DNA from: Thermocrispum municipale DSM 44069
GTDB lineage: Bacteria; Actinomycetota; Actinomycetes; Mycobacteriales; Pseudonocardiaceae
Direction of reading: 5' to 3'
Assembly: GCF_000427825.1 (NCBI RefSeq)
Contig: NZ_ATYT01000007.1
Span: 210,223-274,222, forward strand
Length of the DNA stretch: 64,000 nt
Of this stretch, positions 26,002 to 35,111 are shown in pieces. The position numbers and the translations under genes were made by a program. Position 1 is the stretch's first letter; each line of letters begins with the position of its first letter. The notes beneath the pieces were generated by a model. That model was not told where the DNA came from. It saw only the letters and a list, made by a program, of their open reading frames with translations, and made no database searches.

Positions 26002-27206
26002 GCCACCCCCTCGATGAGCGCGGCCATCCCCTGACCACCGCCGATGCACATCGTCTCCAGCGCGAGCCTGCCGCCGCGGCGGTGCAGCTCGTGCAGCATG
26101 GTGGTCAGGATTCGCACGCCGGTCGCGCCGATCGGGTGACCGAGCGAGATGCCCGAGCCGTTGACGTTCAGCCGGTCGGCGATCTCCTCTTCCTTGACGC
26201 CCCAGCCCTTCAGCACGCCGAGCACCTGGCCGGCGAACGCCTCGTTGATCTCGATCAGGTCGACCTCGTCGAACGACACCCCGGTGCGGTCGAACAGCTT
26301 CGCCACCGCGGGCACCGGGCCCAGGCCCATGGTCGCCGGATCGCAACCCACGGCCGTCCACGCCCGCAGGAAACCGAGCGGCTGCAGGTTCAGCTCGTCC
26401 AGGACGTCCTCCGCCACGATCAGGCACGCCGCGGCGGCGTCGTTCTGCTGGCTCGCGTTGCCCGCGGTGACCGTGCCGCCCGGGATGATCGGCCGCAGCT
26501 TGGCCAACCTCTCCGGGGTCGAGTCGGGCCGGATGCCTTCGTCCTGGGCGAAAACGACCGGGTCCCCCTTGCGCTGCGGCACCTCCACCGGCACGACTTC
26601 GTCGGCGAACTTGCCCGCCTGCCATGCGGCGGCCGCCCGCTGATGGCTGCGCGCGGCGAACGCGTCGGCCTCGTCGCGGGTGATGCCGTAGCGACTGATG
26701 ACGTTCTCGGCGGTCTCGATCATGCCGCTGATCGGACCGAACCGCCATTCCGGTTGGGAACGCTCCCGGCCCCGATCAAGGCGGTCGTAGAAGGTCACGT
26801 TGCCCGCGCGCCTGCCCCACCGCAGATCGGTCGTGTAGTGCTCGATGTTGCTCATGCTCTCCACGCCGCCCGCGATGACCACGTCGGCGTTGCCGGTCTG
26901 CACCATCATCGCGGCGGTGGCCACCGCCTGCAGCCCGCCCCCGCACCGTCGGTCGGTCTGCAGACCCGGGACCTCGATGGGCAGCCCGGCGTGCAGCGCG
27001 ACCCACCGCCCGATGCACGGCGCCTCGGAGTTGGCGTACGACTGCGCGAACACCACGTCCTCGACCCGGCCGGGGTCGACGTCGGTGCGCGTCATCAGCT
27101 CCTTGACCACGTGCGCGGCCAGGTCCTCGGCGGGAACCGGGCGCAGCGTGCCGCCGAAAGCACCCACGGGTGTGCGCAGCGGACTGACGATCGCCGCTCG
27201 CCTCAT
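25998..27206 (-). CDS. Acetyl-CoA C-acyltransferase (thiolase)
   Basis: 402-residue degradative thiolase. The acyl-accepting C88 lies in DRRCGGGLQAV, the GHPIGATG motif provides the second active-site histidine, and C387 (ETMCIGGGQG) is the proton-transfer cysteine. It removes acetyl-CoA (or propionyl-CoA) from a 3-ketoacyl-CoA. It overlaps its neighbours by 4 bp on both sides, between the CoA-transferase and the HMG-CoA-synthase/DUF35 fusion. It differs in type from the SCPx-like thiolase in the same operon, so two distinct cleavages are likely. Confidence 0.93.
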   Translation of the reverse strand: MRRAAIVSPLRTPVGAFGGTLRPVPAEDLAAHVVKELMTRTDVDPGRVEDVVFAQSYANSEAPCIGRWVALHAGLPIEVPGLQTDRRCGGGLQAVATAAMMVQTGNADVVIAGGVESMSNIEHYTTDLRWGRRAGNVTFYDRLDRGRERSQPEWRFGPISGMIETAENVISRYGITRDEADAFAARSHQRAAAAWQAGKFADEVVPVEVPQRKGDPVVFAQDEGIRPDSTPERLAKLRPIIPGGTVTAGNASQQNDAAAACLIVAEDVLDELNLQPLGFLRAWTAVGCDPATMGLGPVPAVAKLFDRTGVSFDEVDLIEINEAFAGQVLGVLKGWGVKEEEIADRLNVNGSGISLGHPIGATGVRILTTMLHELHRRGGRLALETMCIGGGQGMAALIEGVA

Positions 27207-28483
27207 ACCAGCACTCCACTTCGTCGCAAAGATTCTTCCGCAGCTTCTGCCAGCGCCGTGCGGTGATCGGGATGCGCGATGGCCAGCATCCGCTCGTACC
27301 GGGCGCGCAACGGCTGACCACGCAGGTCGGCCACCCCGTACTCGGTCACGACCACACCGGCGTCCGCCCGCGCCGTGCTCACCGGCCCGGACACACTCGG
27401 CACGATCCGGCTTGTGCCGTTCGCCGTGGACGGCAGCACGACCAGCGGCAAACCGCCTTTCGACCGAGCTGCCCCACGCAGGAAGTCGACCGCACCGCCG
27501 ACGGCTCCGACGTAGTCGCCCGCGGCCACCTCGGCGTTGACCTGTCCGGACAGATCCACCTCCACGGCCGAATTGATCGCCACGAACCGGTCGTGTGCGG
27601 CCAGCACCGAGGCGTCATGGGTGTAGCCGGAGTCCCGCAGCTGCACGGCCGGGTTGCGGTGCGCGAACGCGAACACCCGCCGCGTGCCCATCAGCATCCC
27701 GGCCACGGACACGCCCCGGTCGATGCTCTTGCGGGCGTTGGTGATCACGCCGGCATCCATCAGGTCCGCGGCGGCGTCGTTCAACTGTCCGGAGTGGACG
27801 CCCAGGTCGCGACGGTCGGCGAGCTGAGCCAGCACGGCCGCAGGCAACGCGCCGATCCCGAACTGCAGCGTCGCACCGTCGTCGATCAACGCCGCCGCGT
27901 TGGCAGCCACCTGCTGCATGACCGGACTCGGCGCCGGGGTGGCCGATTCCGCTGGCGGCCGGGACGTGGGCACGACGACATCCAGATCGTCATCGGTCAG
28001 CCAGCGCGTGCACCGCGTCTGCGGCACTTGGTCGTTGACCTCGGCGATGACCACGCGGGCGGTGTCGATGGCCGCCGAGTAGTAGTCGTCGCCGATGCCT
28101 AGCGAGTACCGCCCCTGCTCGTCGGGAGCGGACACCTGCACCAGGACGACGTCTGCGCGCAACGGACCTTCGGTCAACAGAGTCGGCAACGTCGAGTAGT
28201 GCACGGGCGCGACGTCCATCGCGCCGGCTCGCAGCATCCGTCGGTTGCTTCCGCTGCCGCAGTAGGAGACGAACGAGATCGCGTCGGCGAACTCCGGCCG
28301 CAGCGTCCGGGTGACCGGGATGCCGACGAAACACCGGATCGGCGCCACCTGGTGTCGCTGCCGCATCAGCTCCTCGGTCAGGGTCACCGGCTCGGCGCAC
28401 GTCTGGCCCCAGACCACGGTGTCCCCTGGCCGGACGAACTCGGCGAAGTCGAGCTCGTCCGGCCGCACGATCACCGGCGGCAT
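27203..28483 (-). CDS. Acetyl-CoA hydrolase/CoA-transferase family protein
   Basis: 426 residues related to 4-hydroxybutyrate CoA-transferase and acetyl-CoA hydrolases. Visible are the tandem CoA-transferase folds, FVSYCGSGSNRRMLRAGAMDVAPVHYS, GDDYYSAAIDTARVVIAEVN and the GIGALPAAVLAQL helix. In family members known to me the catalytic glutamate sits in an HTEM motif; here the matching stretch is H230-S-G232-Q, lacking Glu. It may therefore be a divergent subfamily with altered chemistry. It would swap or release CoA from a short product of the pathway. Confidence 0.85.
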   Translation of the reverse strand: MPPVIVRPDELDFAEFVRPGDTVVWGQTCAEPVTLTEELMRQRHQVAPIRCFVGIPVTRTLRPEFADAISFVSYCGSGSNRRMLRAGAMDVAPVHYSTLPTLLTEGPLRADVVLVQVSAPDEQGRYSLGIGDDYYSAAIDTARVVIAEVNDQVPQTRCTRWLTDDDLDVVVPTSRPPAESATPAPSPVMQQVAANAAALIDDGATLQFGIGALPAAVLAQLADRRDLGVHSGQLNDAAADLMDAGVITNARKSIDRGVSVAGMLMGTRRVFAFAHRNPAVQLRDSGYTHDASVLAAHDRFVAINSAVEVDLSGQVNAEVAAGDYVGAVGGAVDFLRGAARSKGGLPLVVLPSTANGTSRIVPSVSGPVSTARADAGVVVTEYGVADLRGQPLRARYERMLAIAHPDHRTALAEAAEESLRRSGVLV

Positions 28484-28487
28484 ACGC

Positions 28488-28742
28488 TCATTTGTCCTCT
28501 CGCCAGCGATGCGCCGAGGGGTCCAGCAGCTGCCGCAGGTGCCCGTCCGGCAACCAGACGACGGTCTCCAGCTCCAGCGCGTCGAGGTAGCGCACCCGAC
28601 CGGTCCGCAGGTCCTCCAGCTTCAACCGTGGGCCGTTGCCCTCGTGGTCGACGCTCACCGCGACCTCGGCGAACTCGCTGCCGACCACCTCGGGCGAGGA
28701 AGGACCGACCACCACGCCGGGGCGATCCTGTTCGTCACTCAT
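28488..28742 (-). CDS. Small conserved-looking protein of unknown function in the dioxygenase operon
   Basis: 84 residues, acidic, no cysteine cluster or membrane helix. The core RLKLEDLRTGRVRYLDALELETVVWL looks like a short beta-rich domain. GGGAGG precedes the ATG and the gene is packed 4 bp from the CoA-transferase and 10 bp from the dioxygenase beta subunit, so it is very likely expressed. I do not recognise it; an accessory to the dioxygenase is possible but unsupported. Confidence 0.7.
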   Translation of the reverse strand: MSDEQDRPGVVVGPSSPEVVGSEFAEVAVSVDHEGNGPRLKLEDLRTGRVRYLDALELETVVWLPDGHLRQLLDPSAHRWREDK

Positions 28743-28752
28743 CGGTCCTCCC

Positions 28753-29244
28753 CTAGATCAAGAACGCCAGCGTCGGCAACGGCTGGTCCTTGTTCACCAA
28801 GCTGACCTTCTTGTACGCCAGGCGGATCTCGCCGTCCACCACACGCAACTTGTAGGTGACGCGCCCGGCCCAGATCTCCATGCCCCGCGTCCGGGACTCG
28901 ACGAGCACGAAGTTCGCGCCGACCACGGTGTCGGAGCCCTCGGTGCCGAGAATCTCGACGTTGGAGATCACCCGCCGCAAGTTCGACGGCGGCGACTGCG
29001 AATAGCGCTTGCCGGTGCGTAGCTGCTTGAGCCGCGTGGCGATGCGGTTGCGGTTGTCGTAGATGACCGACACCTGGCTGCGCGGGTCGGCCGCGTCGTC
29101 ACCCGCGGGCACCCAGTAGAGCGCGTCGTCGGTCCATAACGCCTCCCACGCGTCGTAGTCGTGCTCGTCGGCGTAGCGCGCTTCCCGGTACAGGAACTGC
29201 TCGATCTGCCGCAGGTCCAGCCCCGCATCGGCTACCGCGGTCAC
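28753..29244 (-). CDS. Ring-hydroxylating dioxygenase beta (small) subunit
   Basis: 163 residues of the SnoaL-like beta-subunit fold. Marks are IEQFLYREARYADEHDYDAWEALWTDDALYWVP (typical N-terminal helix and first strand, given here as one recognisable block), SVIYDNRNRIATRLKQL, and the strand AGRVTYKLRVVDGEIRLAYKKVSLVN. It stabilises the oxygenase hexamer and has no redox centre. The GTG start overlaps the stop of the alpha subunit (GTGA), giving matched synthesis. A longer upstream frame exists but merely overlaps the alpha-subunit gene. Confidence 0.9.
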   Translation of the reverse strand: MTAVADAGLDLRQIEQFLYREARYADEHDYDAWEALWTDDALYWVPAGDDAADPRSQVSVIYDNRNRIATRLKQLRTGKRYSQSPPSNLRRVISNVEILGTEGSDTVVGANFVLVESRTRGMEIWAGRVTYKLRVVDGEIRLAYKKVSLVNKDQPLPTLAFLI

Positions 29245-30524
29245 TTGTCGTCCTCCATCAACGTCTTGTAGTGCGACCAGAAACCCCGCATCCCGGTCTC
29301 GTCGGTGGCGGTGCCCACGCGCAGCCCCCGTTCGTCGACCCGCTCCCGGTGCATGCCGCGACGGATCTCCAGCCACTCGGGCCGCAGCTGCTCGGCGCCG
29401 ACCTGGTTCCGCTCGTACATCTCGGTGTCGTCGGCCAGCAACATGCCCGCGGGCCCGACCGAGCCGATCGACTGCGAGATCATCCGCCGGTTCAACTCCG
29501 GCGCGCCCTTGAGCTGGACCGCGGTCGAGTGCTGGACGCACTCGTCGACCGACAGCGGCTGGATGACGAAGACCTGGATCTCCGCGATGAACAGGTTCGG
29601 GAAGATCATCACGTGCGGGGCGCCCTCGACGAGGATCTGCTCCGCCTCGTCGCCGTAGGCCTGGCGCATCTTCGCCACGTAATCCGGCACGCGGTCGGGG
29701 GTCGTGCCGAACCACCGCATCGGCTCACCGTGCCTGCGGAACTCCGGGCGCAGGTCGTTCTCGCTGTGCCCGTTGCCGAGATCGCGGGTGACCGCGGTGG
29801 ACTTCTCGCTGTACAGCGCGCCGATCGGGCTGCCGGTGACGCTGAAGATCGAGCCGTGCACGAACTGCGGGTGGTAGCCGTCGGTCTCGTTCTCGGCGAG
29901 CAGCTTCCAGTTCGCTCGCGTGCGGTGCTTGAGCCAGCCCGCGTTGAGCTCGACCTCGCCTTCCGGGGACAGCCGGCACAACCGGTCGATCTCCCCGGCG
30001 GCCGCGCCGAGGTGCTCGGTCAGCGTCGGCCCGTCCTCGGCGAAGCTGCCGAACACGAAACCCCGGTACGACTCGACCCGCGGCACCGTCGCCATGCCGA
30101 GATTCAGCTTCCCGCGACCGCCGTAACCCTGGTGGTACGGATACCCGAGCAGCTCGCCGTTGTTCCGGAACGTCCACCCGTGGTACGGGCAGCGGAACGA
30201 GTTCGAGTTGCCCCGCTCGTCCTCACACACCAGGTTCGCGCGGTGTGCGCACCGGTTCACCAGCAGGTGGACCTGACCTTCCCGGTCACGGGTCATCACC
30301 AGGTCCTGCGGTCCGATGTTCTTGCGCACGTAGTCGCCCGGTTGCGGCACTTCGCTCTCGTGGCCCACGTAGACCCAGGTTCGATACCAGATCCGCTCGA
30401 GCTCCTCGGCGAAGATCCTCGGGTCGGTGTAGAGGCTTCCGTGCACCCGTTCCGGCTGGATCAAGGCCGAGTAGTCGGGTCGATCCGTGCCTGCTTGGGG
30501 CACTGTGGCAGTCACGCAGTCCAT
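29241..30524 (-). CDS. Rieske ring-hydroxylating dioxygenase alpha subunit
   Basis: 427 residues. Rieske [2Fe-2S] ligands C92-x-H94 and C112-x2-H115; mononuclear iron site D215-x2-H218-x4-H223 within NETDGYHPQFVH. This is the benzoate/phenylpropionate-type oxygenase that inserts both atoms of O2 into an aromatic or olefinic ring. A GTG at 30515 is an alternative start and is better spaced from GAAGGGG than the ATG at 30524. It lies directly after an acyl-CoA ligase, which suggests that the substrate is a CoA ester (inference). Electron donors are probably 18378 and 17156. Confidence 0.93.
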   Translation of the reverse strand: MDCVTATVPQAGTDRPDYSALIQPERVHGSLYTDPRIFAEELERIWYRTWVYVGHESEVPQPGDYVRKNIGPQDLVMTRDREGQVHLLVNRCAHRANLVCEDERGNSNSFRCPYHGWTFRNNGELLGYPYHQGYGGRGKLNLGMATVPRVESYRGFVFGSFAEDGPTLTEHLGAAAGEIDRLCRLSPEGEVELNAGWLKHRTRANWKLLAENETDGYHPQFVHGSIFSVTGSPIGALYSEKSTAVTRDLGNGHSENDLRPEFRRHGEPMRWFGTTPDRVPDYVAKMRQAYGDEAEQILVEGAPHVMIFPNLFIAEIQVFVIQPLSVDECVQHSTAVQLKGAPELNRRMISQSIGSVGPAGMLLADDTEMYERNQVGAEQLRPEWLEIRRGMHRERVDERGLRVGTATDETGMRGFWSHYKTLMEDDK

Positions 30525-30533
30525 CCCCTTCGG

Positions 30534-32237
30534 TCAGTTGTCCTTGGTCGCCGCCAGCTGCTCTTGCGCCCACTTCACCAGCCGGAACTTCTGCACCTTG
30601 CCGGTCGGCGTGGTGGGCAGCTGGGCCGAGTCGAGGAACAGCACGTACTTGGGCACCTTGAAGCGGGCCAGCTTCTCCTTGCAGAGCGTGATGACCTCGT
30701 CGGCGGTGATGGATTCGCCGGGGGCTCGCACGATGCAGACACAGCCCGCGTCGCCCCAGCGCTCGTCCGGGATGCCCACCGCGTACACCTGACTGATCGC
30801 CGGGTGCTTGCTCAGCAGGTCCTCGATCTCCTTGGGCATCACCAGCTCGCCGCCGCTCTTGTACAGCTCCTTGCTGCGGCCGGTGATCTCCAGGTAGCCG
30901 TCCTCACGCACCCGGCCCAGGTCGCCGGAACGGATCCACCCGTCCTGAATGGCGGCGGCGGTCTCGTCCGGCTTGTTGAAGAACCCGAGCATGTTCGTCG
31001 GGCCCTTGGAGGCCAGTTCGCCTTCGGTGTGCGGCGGCAGGTCCTCCCCGGTCACCGGGTCCACCGTCTTGTAGACCGTCAGCGCGTCCTGGCCCGGCAC
31101 GCCCGCGCTGCCGGCCAGCTTCGGCTTGCCCACCGTGCTGGCCGTGTAGAACAGGTCGTCCTCGGGCTGAGTCATCGTCATGGCGCCACCGCACTCGGTC
31201 ATGCCGTAGCCGGTGACGATCTCGTCGACGCCGAGCTCGTCGCGCACCCGCTCCCACAGCCACACCGGCGCGGGCGCGGCGCCGGACAGGATCGCCGACA
31301 GCGAGCTCAGGTCGAACTCCTTGCGCCGCGGATGCTCCAGCAGCGGGACCGTCATGGTCGGCACGCACAGAATGTCGGTCGCCTTGTGCCGTTGAATGCC
31401 CTCGAAGTAGCGGACCGGGTCGAACGCGGTCTGCGGGATGATCGCGCCGCCCACCACCATCGCGGCGAGCATGCCCTCGACGTAGCCGAACATGTGGTAG
31501 CAGGGCAACGAGAACAGGATTCGGCGCCCGTCCTCGAACGCCCGGGTCAATGCCGAGGCGTAACCGGTGCGCTGCACCGCGTCGTGCGTGACCTGAACGC
31601 CCTTGGGCGAGCCCGTGGTGCCCGACGTGTAGAGGATGTCGCCGATGTCGTCCGGCTGCGCCTCGTCGCTCGCTGCGCCCGGATTCTGCTCGCCGAGTTC
31701 GGCCAGCCCGGTCACGTCGAGGACGCCGTCGCGCTGCCGCTGGTCGGTGGAGAAGAGCACGACCTTGCGCAGGTTCGGCAATTCGTCCGACTGCCCCTGT
31801 TCCCAGCCCGGCGCGATCTCGTCGAGCATGGCCAGGTAGTCGAGGTCGCCGAAGCCGGTCATGGTGATCAGCACCGAGCACTCCGACTGCCGCAGCACGT
31901 ACTTCAGCTCGTCGGTGCGGTACAGGTAGTTGAACGGGATGGCCACCGCGCCTGCTTTGGCGATCGCGAACTTCACCGGCGCGAATTCCAGGTAGTTGGC
32001 CATCAGGATGCCCACGTGGTCACCCGGGCGCACGCCGAGCGCGGCCAGCCCGTCGGCCAGCTTGCTCGCCCACTCCGCGGTCTCGGCGTAGCTGATCGTC
32101 CGCTCGTCGGTGATGACGAAGGGCCGGTCGGCGAACTGGCTGGTGCAGTAGTCGAGCCACCCGCCGAGGGTGCGCGGCACCCATTCGGAAAAGTTTGCCC
32201 GGAGCCTAGAGCGTCGTTGCTCGATGTCGGTCGCCAC
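30534..32237 (-). CDS. Acyl/aryl-CoA ligase (AMP-forming)
   Basis: 567-residue ANL-superfamily enzyme: ATP-binding TSGTTGSPKG at 204-213, YGMTECGG, the SGD hinge region, and the catalytic K547 in PTTPTGK. It forms an acyl-adenylate and then the CoA thioester. As first gene of the unit carrying the dioxygenase, thiolases and CoA-transferase, it is likely to activate the pathway's carboxylic-acid substrate. GTG start with AGGAGG upstream. A long- or medium-chain or arylalkanoic acid is possible; sequence alone does not decide. Confidence 0.92.
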   Translation of the reverse strand: MATDIEQRRSRLRANFSEWVPRTLGGWLDYCTSQFADRPFVITDERTISYAETAEWASKLADGLAALGVRPGDHVGILMANYLEFAPVKFAIAKAGAVAIPFNYLYRTDELKYVLRQSECSVLITMTGFGDLDYLAMLDEIAPGWEQGQSDELPNLRKVVLFSTDQRQRDGVLDVTGLAELGEQNPGAASDEAQPDDIGDILYTSGTTGSPKGVQVTHDAVQRTGYASALTRAFEDGRRILFSLPCYHMFGYVEGMLAAMVVGGAIIPQTAFDPVRYFEGIQRHKATDILCVPTMTVPLLEHPRRKEFDLSSLSAILSGAAPAPVWLWERVRDELGVDEIVTGYGMTECGGAMTMTQPEDDLFYTASTVGKPKLAGSAGVPGQDALTVYKTVDPVTGEDLPPHTEGELASKGPTNMLGFFNKPDETAAAIQDGWIRSGDLGRVREDGYLEITGRSKELYKSGGELVMPKEIEDLLSKHPAISQVYAVGIPDERWGDAGCVCIVRAPGESITADEVITLCKEKLARFKVPKYVLFLDSAQLPTTPTGKVQKFRLVKWAQEQLAATKDN

Positions 32238-32252
32238 GGCAGGCCTCCTTCC

Positions 32253-32271
32253 TTAATCGTAGTTAGATTAA
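32253..32271. promoter_or_regulatory. Palindrome TTAATC-N7-GATTAA upstream of the CoA-ligase operon
   Basis: Perfect 6-bp arms separated by GTAGTTA lie 15 bp upstream of the ligase start, where a repressor would block transcription. Read on the other strand it starts TTAATCTAAC, close to CTAATTTAAC in the 22410 site. The 323-bp gap 32238-32560 also has CCTAATTCAAAGTAG at 32504-32518; otherwise it shows no gene. Confidence 0.58.
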
Positions 32272-32560
32272 CTGATCCACCTACGGGGCACAACCAACAC
32301 GAACACCCCTTCTCCGCTTGTCGAGTCCTCGCTTACGAGCAGCCGTTCACCCTGCCGCGAATGCGTGCAAAACGGGCAAGTTGAACACGAAAAGATCGCT
32401 CGAGCGCGACATCGGCGTGAGCCGCGCCACGAACCGTCCGCGCCAGCACCGCCGGACGCTCACGACACCCTGCCGCCCTCGAACGGTTACCCATGGCCAC
32501 GGCACCTAATTCAAAGTAGAAAACGATCTCGATGCCCGCCGGACGCGAGCCCGGCGAGCC

Positions 32561-33334
32561 TCACCGCCCGTGGAAGTTCGGCCGCCGCCGTCGGTGGAAG
32601 GCGGCCACCCCTTCGGCGAAGTCCTCGGTGTCGAACAGCCGAGCCTGTACCTCGGTTTCCTCGTCGAGCACCCGCCACGGGTCCCGGGGCCACGCCGCGA
32701 ACATCGCCTTGATCTCGGCCAGCGCCAGCGGCGGTCCGTCCGCCATCGCGGCCGCGTCCGCGAGCGCATCCGGCAACGCCTCCCCCGGTTCGGCGAGACC
32801 GTCCACCAACCCGATGTCCTTGGCCTGCTGGGCGGACAGCCTGCGCGGCAACAGCATCAGTTGCCGGGCAGCCGCGGGCCCGATCCGGGCGGGCAGTGAC
32901 GCGAAGATGCCCATGTCACCGGCCAGGCCGACACCGGTGAACGCGGTACTGAACGTGCTGTCCGAAGCCGCGACCACCCGATCGCAAGCGATCGCGAGCG
33001 CGGCGCCCGCCCCGAAGGCATAGCCCTCGACCGCCGCGATCACCGGTTTCGGTCCGCGCCAGATCTCCTTGATCACGCGCTGCGCGGCCTTCGACCGGGG
33101 CAGCGTCTCCTCGCGCGGCATCCGCCGCATGGTGGAGATGTCGCCGCCGGAACAGAACGTGCCGCCCGCTCCGGTGAGCACCACCACACGCACGCCGGGG
33201 TCCGCCATCGCGGCTTCCACCGCGTCCCCCAGCTCGACGCGCAGTTCGAGATCGATCGCGTTGCGCTTGCTCGGGCGGTTCAACGTGATCACCCGCACCG
33301 GCCCGCGATCCTCGGTCAGCACACAGTCGGCCAT
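32561..33334 (-). CDS. Enoyl-CoA hydratase/isomerase family protein
   Basis: 257-residue crotonase. The oxyanion-hole strand is GTFCSGGDISTM and the second loop AAVEGYAFGAGAALAIACD. The hydratase glutamates are not in their usual positions (GLAGDMGIFASLP replaces the PGAGGTQRL loop), so isomerase, hydrolase or C-C hydrolase activity is at least as likely. Third gene of a compact three-crotonase unit read towards the CoA ligase, 2 bp after the previous stop. Confidence 0.85.
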   Translation of the reverse strand: MADCVLTEDRGPVRVITLNRPSKRNAIDLELRVELGDAVEAAMADPGVRVVVLTGAGGTFCSGGDISTMRRMPREETLPRSKAAQRVIKEIWRGPKPVIAAVEGYAFGAGAALAIACDRVVAASDSTFSTAFTGVGLAGDMGIFASLPARIGPAAARQLMLLPRRLSAQQAKDIGLVDGLAEPGEALPDALADAAAMADGPPLALAEIKAMFAAWPRDPWRVLDEETEVQARLFDTEDFAEGVAAFHRRRRPNFHGR

Positions 33335-33336
33335 CG

Positions 33337-34146
33337 TTACTTCCCGGTGAATCGCGGGGGCCGGCGTTCGATCACCGCAGCCAGGCCCTCCAACGCATCG
33401 GCCGTACCGGACAGCTCGGCCACCGTACGCGCCTCCTCGGGCAGCTGCTCCTCCAGCGACGAGCCGACACCCCGCCACACCAGGCGCTTGGTCGCCGCGA
33501 TGGCCTGCGACGGCAGGGCGGCGATCGTCCGCGCGAGCGCCAGCGCTTCGTCGAAGACCGACTCGTCCGGGACGACCTTGGTGAGCAGTCCGACTTCCAG
33601 GGCTTGCGCCGCGGTCAACGTCGGGTTCGTCAGCAGGATCTCCATGGCCTTGCGCAGCCCGACGAGCCTGCTGAGGGTCACCGTCGCGCCGGCGTCGGGC
33701 GCCATCCCGACCCGGACCGCACCGGAGAAGAACTTCGCCCCCTCGGCCGCGACCACCAAATCGGCGGCGCACACCAGGCCGAACCCGCCACCACCCGCGG
33801 CGAACCCGTGCACCGCGGCAATCACCGGCGGCTTGAGCTGCACCAGCGCCGACACCGCCATCTGCAGCCGTGCGGTGGCTTCCCGCAGGTAGTCCGGCAA
33901 CCCGTCGCCCTTGCTGGCGAAGTCGCGTACGTCGCCACCCGCACAGAAGTTCTTGCCCTCGCCGGAGAGGATCACGGCCCGCACCGTCGGGTCGCCGTGA
34001 ATGCGCATGACGGCCGCGTGCAGCGCCTCGAGCAGCTCGACGTTCATGCCGTTGGCGGCATCCGGACGGTTGAGGCGCACTCGGGCGATGCCGTCGGGCT
34101 CGTACGACAGCAACACCGGGCCGGCACCGATCACTTCCTCGGTCAT
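33337..34146 (-). CDS. Enoyl-CoA hydratase/isomerase (PaaG-like)
   Basis: 269 residues, crotonase fold with GKNFCAGGDVRDF, AAVHGFAAGGGGFGLVCAADL and GMAPDAGATVTLSRLVG. The PDAG motif with Asp and the absence of the Glu in the second loop resemble PaaG-type isomerases rather than hydratases. Middle gene of the three-crotonase unit, 1 bp from the upstream stop. It may shift a ring or chain double bond in an acyl-CoA intermediate. Confidence 0.87.
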   Translation of the reverse strand: MTEEVIGAGPVLLSYEPDGIARVRLNRPDAANGMNVELLEALHAAVMRIHGDPTVRAVILSGEGKNFCAGGDVRDFASKGDGLPDYLREATARLQMAVSALVQLKPPVIAAVHGFAAGGGGFGLVCAADLVVAAEGAKFFSGAVRVGMAPDAGATVTLSRLVGLRKAMEILLTNPTLTAAQALEVGLLTKVVPDESVFDEALALARTIAALPSQAIAATKRLVWRGVGSSLEEQLPEEARTVAELSGTADALEGLAAVIERRPPRFTGK

Positions 34147-34147
34147 G

Positions 34148-34954
34148 TCAGGCTCCCTTGCCTTCGGTGAACGAGGCGATCCCGCTGCCTGCCGCATCGC
34201 CTCCCACGTGCTCGACGACGGCGTTCAGCTCCATTGCCAGACCGTCGGCCTCCGCCATGGTCAAGCCCCGACGCACCAGCCGCTTGATCTTGCCGAGAGC
34301 GGCCCGGTCCTTCTCGGCCAAGCGCGCCACGAACGCGTCGACGCCGTCGGCGAACTCCTCGGTTTCGAAACTGCGATAAGCCAGGCCCCACTCCGCGGCC
34401 TGCCGCCCGGTGATCCGTTCGCCGGACAGGATGTGTCCGAGGGCGCGCTGTCTGCCGATCAGTCGCGGCAGCCGTTGCGACCCGCCACCGCCCGGGATCT
34501 GGCCGAAGTTGGCGTGGTTGTCGGCGAGCTTGGCGTCGGCCCGCACCAGCGCGATGTCGCTGGCCTGCATCAGCTCGAAGCCGCCCGCCATGGCGTAGCC
34601 CTCGACCACCGCGACCACCGGAACGGGCAGTTCGGCGATGGTGTTGCAGGCACGGTGGAAGTTCTCGAACAGCGGCCGCAGCGCGTCCGGGCCGGACTCG
34701 CGCAGACGGGCCAGTTCCTTGAAGTCGCCGCCGACCGAGAAGTTGCCGCCCGCGCCGCGGATGACGATCACGGTCGCCGTCCTGGCCAGGCTGCGCAGCG
34801 CCCGCTCGAGCTGCTCGCCCAACTCGACCGTGATGGCGTTCATCGCCTCCGGCCGGTTCAGCACGATGTGCCCGACCGGCCCGTCCTCGCCGGTGGTTAC
34901 CACGGCCACGGCGCCCCCAGGAGGGCTCGCACGTCCGATTCCGACACCAGTCAT
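34148..34954 (-). CDS. Enoyl-CoA hydratase family protein
   Basis: 268-residue crotonase with GGNFSVGGDFKELA and VEGYAMAGGFELMQASD, the latter keeping the first hydratase glutamate. The second glutamate position reads DNHANFGQIPGGGGSQRL, with His or Ala where Glu is expected. Hydratase activity is plausible but altered. AGGAGG precedes the ATG. It is the first gene of the three-crotonase unit and lies divergent from an SDR gene; the shared gap carries the AT-rich motif. Confidence 0.87.
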   Translation of the reverse strand: MTGVGIGRASPPGGAVAVVTTGEDGPVGHIVLNRPEAMNAITVELGEQLERALRSLARTATVIVIRGAGGNFSVGGDFKELARLRESGPDALRPLFENFHRACNTIAELPVPVVAVVEGYAMAGGFELMQASDIALVRADAKLADNHANFGQIPGGGGSQRLPRLIGRQRALGHILSGERITGRQAAEWGLAYRSFETEEFADGVDAFVARLAEKDRAALGKIKRLVRRGLTMAEADGLAMELNAVVEHVGGDAAGSGIASFTEGKGA

Positions 34955-35041
34955 CGCCTCCTGCGCCCCGATCCGGGCGAGCGTTCCCCGTCGGTACTTG
35001 CGCGCATCCGCACGCTCGTCCTCATTTGCCGCACGGTCATG

Positions 35042-35066
35042 AATTTCGAATTGAAGATAAATTAGG
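35042..35066. promoter_or_regulatory. AT-rich operator-like site in the divergent crotonase/SDR gap
   Basis: The 157-bp gap 34955-35111 has AATTT (35042-35046) mirrored by AAATT (35059-35063). TAAATTAG at 35058-35065 is the inverse of CTAATTTA in the 22410 site. On the minus strand 14 of 19 bases align with that site. Candidate binding site for the TetR at 35939. Confidence 0.5.
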
Positions 35067-35111
35067 TAGGATGCGACCGTCAACCACGGCCGCCCAGCAT
35101 GGAGGGCAGGA

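Noticed and set aside
29271..32384. Very long plus-strand open frame across the dioxygenase and CoA-ligase genes
   Set aside because: It is antisense to three clear genes. Long antisense frames are expected in high-GC DNA with this codon bias.
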